Source of the DNA: Saccoglossus kowalevskii
Taxonomy: Eukaryota > Hemichordata > Enteropneusta > Harrimaniidae
Assembly: GCF_000003605.2 (NCBI RefSeq)
Contig: NW_003141545.1
Span: 1-28,574 of the forward strand
Reading direction: 5' to 3'
DNA: 28,574 nt
In this document: piece after piece, positions 22,661-28,574 of the stretch
How positions within the stretch are numbered: position 1 is the stretch's first letter
Layout of the letters: each line of letters begins with the position of its first letter
Made by a program: the position numbers and the translations under genes
Notes under the pieces: model-generated
The model's database searches: none
What the model saw: only the letters and a program-made list of their open reading frames with translations
What the model was told of the DNA's origin: nothing

Positions 22661-25074
22661 ATACATGGTAATGCTAGTATATGGAATGATGCAATGCATA
22701 CAAGGTAATGCTAGTAAATGGAATGATGCAATGCATACATGGTAATGCTAGTAAATAGAATGATGCAATGCATACATGGTAATGCTAGTATATGGAATGA
22801 TGCAATGTATACATGGTAATGCTAGTAAATGGAATGATGCAATGCATACATGGTAATGCTAGTAAATGGAAAGATGCAATGCATACATGGTAATGCTAGT
22901 GAATAGAATGATGCAATGCATACATGGTAATGCTAGTAAATGAAAAGATGCAATGCATACATGGTAATGCTAGTGAATGGAATGATGCAATGCATACATG
23001 GTAATGCTAGTAAATGGAATAATGCAATGCATACATTGTAATGCTAGTAAATGAAATGATGCAATGCATACATGGTAATGCTAGTAAATAGAATGATGCA
23101 ATGCATACATGGTAATGCTAGTGAATAGAATGATGCAATGCATACATGGTAATGCTAGTAAATGGAATAATGCAATGCATACATTGTAATGCTAGTAAAT
23201 GGAATGATGCAATGCATACATGGTAATGCTAGTAAATGGAATGATGCAATGCATACATGGTAATGCTAGTGAATAGAATGACGCAATGCATACATGGTAA
23301 TGCTAGTAAATGGAATAATGCAATGCATACATTGTAATGCTAGTAAATGGAATAATGCAATGCATACATGGTAATGCTAGTAAATGGAATGATGCAATGC
23401 ATACATGGTAATGCTAGTAAATGGAAAGATGCAATGCATACATGGTAGTGCTAGTAAATGGAATGATGCAATGCATACATGGTAATGCTAGTAAATGAAA
23501 AGATGCAATGCATACATGGTAATGCTAGTGAATAGAATGATGCAATGCATACATGGTAATGCTAGTAAATGGAATAATGCAATGCATACATTGTAATGCT
23601 AGTAAATGAAATGATGCAATGCATACATGGTAATGCTAGTAAATAGAATGATGCAATGCATACATGGTAATGCTAGTAAATGGAATGATGCAATGCATGC
23701 GTGGTAATGCTAGTAAATGGAATGACGTAATGTATACAACGTAATGCTAGTAAATGGAATGATGCAATGCATACATGGTAATGCTAGTAATTAGAATGAT
23801 GCAATGCACACATGGTAATACTAGTAAATAGAATGATGCAATGCATACAAGGTAATGCTAGTAAATGGAATGATGTAATGCTCACATGGAAATGCTAGTT
23901 AGTGGAATGATGCAATGCATACATGGTAATGCTAGTAAATGCAAAGATGCAATGCACACATGGTAATACTAGTAAATAGAATGACGCAATGCATACAAGG
24001 TAATGCTAGTAAATGGAATGATGCAATGTATACATGGTAATGCTAGTAAATGGAATGATGCAATGCATACAAGGTAATGCTAGTAAATGGAATGATGCAA
24101 TGCATACATGGTAATGCTAGTAAATAGAATGATGCAATGCATACATGGTAATGCTAGTATATGGAATGATGCAATGTATACATGGTAATGCTAGTAAATG
24201 GAATGATGCAATGCATACCTGGTAATGCTAGTTAATGGAATGATGCAATGTATACATGGTAGTGCTTGTAAATGGAATGATGCAATGCATACATGGTAAT
24301 GCTAGTAATTAGAATGATGCAATGCACACATGGTAATACTAGTAAATAGAATGATGCAATGCATACATGGTAATGCTAGTAAATAGAATGATGCAATGCA
24401 TACATGGTAATGCTATTAAACGGAATGATGCAATGCATACAAGGTAATGCTAGTAAATAGAATGATGCAATGCACACATGGTAATGCTAGTAAATAGAAT
24501 GATGCAATGCATACATGGTAATGCTAGTAAATGCAAAGATGCAATGCACACATGGTAATACTAGTAAATAGAATGACGCAATGCATACAAGGTAATGCTA
24601 GTAAATGGAATGATGCAATGTATACATGGTAATGCTAGTAAATGGAATGATGCAATGCATACAAGGTAATGCTAGTAAATGGAATGGTGCAATGCATACA
24701 TGGTAATGCTAGTAAATGGAATGATGCAATGTATACATGGTAATGCTATTAAATAGAATGATGCAATGCATACAAGGTAAAGCTAGTAAACGGAATGATG
24801 CAATGCATACAAGGTAATGCTAGTAAATAGAATGATGCAATGCACACATGGTAATGCTAGTAAATAGAATGATGCAATGCATACATGGCAATGCTAGTAA
24901 ATGGAATGATGCAATGCATACATTGTAATGCTAGTAAATGGAATGATGCAATGTATACAAGGTAATGCTAGTAAATAGAATGATGCAATGCATGCAGGGT
25001 AATGCTATTAAACGGAATGATGCAATGCATACAAGGTAATGCTATTAAACGGAATGATGCAATGCATACAAGGT

Positions 25075-25092
25075 AATGCTAGTACTAGTAAA
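25075..25092. repeat. Monomer with a 6-bp insertion
   Basis: TAATGCTAGTACTAGTAAAT has an extra CTAGTA, making a 43-bp unit. I saw no other copy. It lies exactly where the array switches to the block related to 3088-3724, so it may mark a repair or exchange junction. Confidence 0.8.
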
Positions 25093-25119
25093 TAGAATGA
25101 TGCAATGCACACATGGTAA

Positions 25120-26651
25120 TGCTAGTAAATAGAATGATGCAATGCATACATGGTAATGCTAGTAAATGGAAAGATGCAATGCATACATGGTAATGCTAGT
25201 GAATAGAATGATGCAATGCATACATGGTAATGCTAGTAAATGGAATAATGCAATGCATACATTGTAATGCTCGTAAATGGAATAATGCAATGCATACATG
25301 GTAATGCTAGTAAATGGAATGATGCAATGCATACATGGTAATGCTAGTAAATGGAATGATGCAATGCATACATGGTATTGCTAGTAAATGGAATAATGCA
25401 ATGCATACATTGTAATGCTCGTAAATGGAATAATGCAATGCATACATGGTAATGCTAGTAAATGGAATGATGCAATGCATACATGGTAATGCTAGTAAAT
25501 GGAATGATGCAATGCATACATGGTAGTGCTAGTAAATGGAATGATGCAATGCATACAAGGTAATGCTAGTAAATGGAATGATGCAATGGATACATGGTAG
25601 CGCTAGTAAATGGAATGATGCAATGTATACATGGTAATGCTGTTAAAAGGAATGATGCAATGCATACAAGGCAATGTTAGTAAATGGAATGATGCAATGT
25701 ATACATGGTAATGCTAGTAAATGGAATGACGTAATGCATACAAGGTAATGCTAGTAAATGGAATGATGCAATGCATACATGGTAATGCTAGTAAATAGAA
25801 TGATGCAATGCATACATGGTAATGATAGTATATTGAATGATGCAATGTATACATGGTAATGCTAGTAAATGGAATGATGCAATGCATACATGGTAATGCT
25901 AGTAAATGGAAAGATGCAATGCATACATGGTAATGCTAGTGAATAGAATGATGCAATGCATACATGGTAATGCTAGTAAATGGAATAATGCAATGCATAC
26001 ATTGTAATGCTAGTAAATGGAATGATGCAATGCATACATGGTAATGCTAGTAAATGGAAAGATGCAATGCATACATGGTAATGCTAGTGAATAGAATGAT
26101 GCAATGCATACATGGTAATGCTAGTAAATGGAATAATGCAATGCATACATTGTAATGCTCGTAAATGGAATAATGCAATGCATACATGGTAATGCTAGTA
26201 AATGGAATGATGCAATGCATACATGGTAATGCTAGTAAATGGAATGATGCAATGCATACATGGTATTGCTAGTAAATGGAATAATGCAATGCATACATTG
26301 TAATGCTCGTAAATGGAATAATGCAATGCATACATGGTAATGCTAGTAAATGGAATGATGCAATGCATACATGGTAATGCTAGTAAATGGAATGATGCAA
26401 TGCATACATGGTAGTGCTAGTAAATGGAATGATGCAATGCATACAAGGTAATGCTAGTAAATGGGATGATGAAATGCATACATGGTAATGCTAGTAAATG
26501 GAATGATGCAATGTATACATGGTAATGCTGTTAAAAGGAATGATGCAATGCCTACAAGGCAATGTTAGTAAATGGAATGATGCAATGTATACATGGTAAT
26601 GCTAGTAAATGGAATGACGTAATGCATACATGGTAATGCTAGTAAATGGAA
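25120..26651. repeat. 24-monomer block, copy A3
   Basis: The GTTAAAAGG units at 25641 and 26529 are exactly 888 bp apart. The intact TATTGCTAG near 26267 shows this copy lacks the 1-bp deletion of A1 and A2. It matches 12291-13821. Its first 0.6 kb (about 25093-25729) also matches 3088-3724 at an offset of 22005 bp, including the rare GGATACATGGTAGCGCTAG unit. Confidence 0.82.
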
Positions 26652-27440
26652 AGATGTAATGCACACATGGTGATGCTAGTAAATAGAATGATGCAATGCA
26701 CACATGGGAATACTAGTAAACAGAATGATGCAAGGCATACAAGGCAATGCTAGTAAATAGAATGATGCAATGCATACATGGTAATGCTATTAAACAGAAT
26801 GATGCAATGCATACAAGGTTATGCTAGGAAATAGAATGATGCAATGCACACATGGTAATGCTAGTATATAGAATGATGCAATGCATACAAGGTAATGCTA
26901 GTAAATAGAATGATGCAATGCACACATGGTAATGCTAGTAAATAGAATGATGCAATGCATACATGGCAATGCTAGTAAATAGAATGATGCAATGCACACA
27001 TGGTAATGCTAGTAAATAGAATGATGCAATGCATACATGGCAATGCTAGTAAATGGAATGATGCAATGCATACATGGTAATGCTAGTAAATAGAATGATG
27101 CAATGCATACATGGTAATGCCATTAAACAGAATGATGCAATGCATACAAGGTAATGCTAGTAAATAGAATGATGTAATGCACACATGGTAATGCTAGTAA
27201 ATAGAATGAAACAATGCATACATGGCAATGCTAGTAAATGGAATGATGCAATGCATACATGGTAATGCTAGTAAATGTAATAATGCAATGCATACATTGT
27301 AATGCTAGTAAATGGAATGATGCAATGCATACATGGTAATGCTAGTAAATGGAAAGATGCAATGCATGCATGGTAATGCTATTAAACGGAATGATGCAAT
27401 GCATACAAGGTAATGCTAGTGAATAGAATGATGCAATGCA
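26581..27440. repeat. Long-range block C, copy 2
   Basis: Second copy of the block at 9201-10060. It ends where the sequence turns into a GCATGCAGGG unit (about 27439) instead of CATACATGG. Private changes include CAAGGCATAC near 26732 and GAATGAAACAATG near 27210. Confidence 0.82.
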
Positions 27441-28574
27441 TGCAGGGTAATGCTATTAAACGGAATGATGCAATGCATACAAGGTAATGCTATTAAACGG
27501 AATGATGCAATGCATACAAGGTAATGCTAGTAAATAGAATGATGCAATGCACACATGGTAATGCTAGTAAATAGAATGATGCAATGCATACATGGCAATG
27601 CTAGTAAATGGAATGATGCAATGCATACATGGTAATGCTAGTAAATAGAATGATGCAATGCATGCATGGTAATGCTATTAAACGGAATGATGCAATGCAT
27701 ACAAGGTAATGCTAGTAAATAGAATGATGCAATGCACACATGGTAATGCTAGTAAATAGAATGATGCAATGCATACATGGCAATGCTAGTAAATGGAATG
27801 ATGCAATGCATACATGGTAATGCTAGTATATGGAATGATGCAATGCATACAAGGTAATGCTAGTAAATGGAATGATGCAATGTATACATGGTAATGCTAG
27901 TAAATGGAATGATGCAATGCATACATGGTAATGCTAGTAAATGGAATAATGCAATGCATACATTGTAATGCTAGTAAATGGAATGATGCAATGCATACAT
28001 GGTAATGCTAGTAAATGGAAAGATGCAATGCATACATGGTAATGCTAGTGAATAGAATGATGCAATGCATACATGGTAATGCTAGTAAATGGAATAATGC
28101 AATGCATACATTGTAATGCTAGTAAATGGAATAATGCAATGCATACATGGTAATGCTAGTAAATGGAATGATGCAATGCATACATGGTAATGCTAGTAAA
28201 TGGAAAGATGCAATGCATACATGGTAGTGCTAGTAAATGGAATGATGCAATGCATACATGGTAATGCTAGTAAATGGAAAGATGCAATGCATACATGGTA
28301 ATGCTAGTGAATAGAATGATGCAATGCATACATGGTAATGCTAGTAAATGGAATAATGCAATGCATACATTGTAATGCTAGTAAATGAAATGATGCAATG
28401 CATACATGGTAATGCTAGTAAATAGAATGATGCAATGCATACATTGTAATGCTAGTAAATGGAATGATGCAATGCATGCGTGGTAATGCTAGTAAATGGA
28501 ATGACGTAATGTATACAAGGTAATGCTAGTAAATGGAATGAAGCAATGCATACATGGTAATGCTAGTAAATTGA

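Larger units (their letters stand above)
22441..24097. repeat. Insert-centred superblock, copy 2
   Basis: Second copy of the 1.6-kb superblock, around segment copy 6. It diverges near 24098, where it has GATG and the other copy GGTG. Private changes include ATACAACGTAATG near 23739. Confidence 0.84.
1..28574. repeat. 37-bp satellite DNA array filling the window
   Basis: Seen: the same 37-bp unit follows itself head to tail with no inversion from the first to the last base; 499-535 is a consensus-like unit. Landmarks in order are GGAATGATGC, AATGCATACATGG and TAATGCTAGTAAAT. The consensus has 9 G, 4 C, 14 A and 10 T (about 35% GC) and no CpG. Most units differ by only 1-4 substitutions at a limited set of positions: GGAATG/AGAATG/GGAAAG/GGAATA at the start, CATAC/CACAC/TATAC in the middle, ATGG/AAGG/ATTG, and CTAGTA/CTCGTA/CTTGTA near the end. 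Length variants are few. Known: arrays like this are typical of eukaryotic heterochromatin. Inferred: constitutive heterochromatin, possibly centromeric. There is no gene anywhere in the window. The repeat family and host are not recognised. Confidence 0.97.

Noticed and set aside
1-28574. A CRISPR array or phage-like direct-repeat system
   Set aside because: The 37-bp repeats abut each other with no unique spacers, there is no leader or cas gene, and variation lies within the repeat itself.
1-28574. A plasmid or viral origin with iterons
   Set aside because: Hundreds of iterons without any replication gene, over more than 28 kb with nested higher-order structure, fits satellite DNA and not an origin.
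1-28574. A telomeric repeat tract
   Set aside because: No TTAGGG, TTAGG, TTAGGC or TTTAGGG runs are present. The unit length and sequence do not fit telomerase repeats.
1-28574. tRNA, rRNA or other structured RNA genes
   Set aside because: No cloverleaf, A/B-box pair in unique sequence, or rRNA-like stretch is visible. All sequence is accounted for by the monomers and the 46-bp segments.
1-28574. Assignment to a named species or satellite family
   Set aside because: I do not recognise the monomer. A homology search of the unit at 499-535 and of the 46-bp segment would be needed to place it.

Overview
The whole window is one uninterrupted tandem array of an AT-rich satellite DNA with a 37-bp monomer. 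At window length divided by 37, that is roughly 770 units. A consensus-like unit is positions 499-535: about 35% GC, more G than C on the plus strand, and no CpG. Both ends of the window lie inside the array, so its true length is unknown. I see no protein-coding gene, RNA gene, transposon or CRISPR array. Open frames of 60-107 codons exist on the minus strand, but they are a by-product of the repeat. An array of this size and layered structure points to eukaryotic heterochromatin (centromeric, pericentromeric or subtelomeric). The sequence does not let me name the organism.

The array has several levels of order. (1) The 37-bp monomers fall into recurring variant classes, such as GGAATG, AGAATG, GGAAAG, GGAATA with CATTG, CACACATGG, GTTAAAAGG and GACGTAATG types. 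(2) A tetramer of 148 bp (GGAATG / GGAAAG / AGAATG / GGAATA) occurs as a doublet at nine or more places. (3) Blocks of 22, 24, 27, 70, 76 or 146 monomers recur almost exactly, with offsets of 814, 888, 999, 2590, 2812 and 5402 bp. (4) Blocks of 0.6-1.7 kb recur at long range, with offsets of 5.0, 11.6, 12.8, 17.4 and 22.0 kb. Nearly all offsets are whole multiples of 37 apart from identifiable small indels, as expected from unequal exchange or amplification in register.

The one non-monomer component is a 46-bp segment found in six identical copies: 69-114, 17509-17554, 19523-19568, 20205-20250, 21525-21570 and 22549-22594. It replaces 21 bp of a monomer, always at the same phase. A 14-bp perfect palindrome lies just upstream of every copy. 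The segment is built from GGAAT heptads plus a TTTA-rich tail, and it contains an 11-of-17 match to the mammalian CENP-B box, although the TTCG half is missing. Its flanks define three structural haplotypes, in pairs (copies 1+6, 2+3, 4+5).

Region by region: 1-650 is an insert unit plus tetramers. 650-8300 is a mixed array with a block repeated at about 2.0, 4.8 and 7.4 kb. 8300-17100 holds the 999-bp and 814-bp tandem duplications and the second copy of the 24-monomer block. 17100-24100 is the insert-rich domain. 24100-28574 is a mosaic of blocks related to those at 3, 9 and 13 kb. Nothing here behaves as an operon or pathway. Any function would be structural (chromatin, centromere, repeat transcript).
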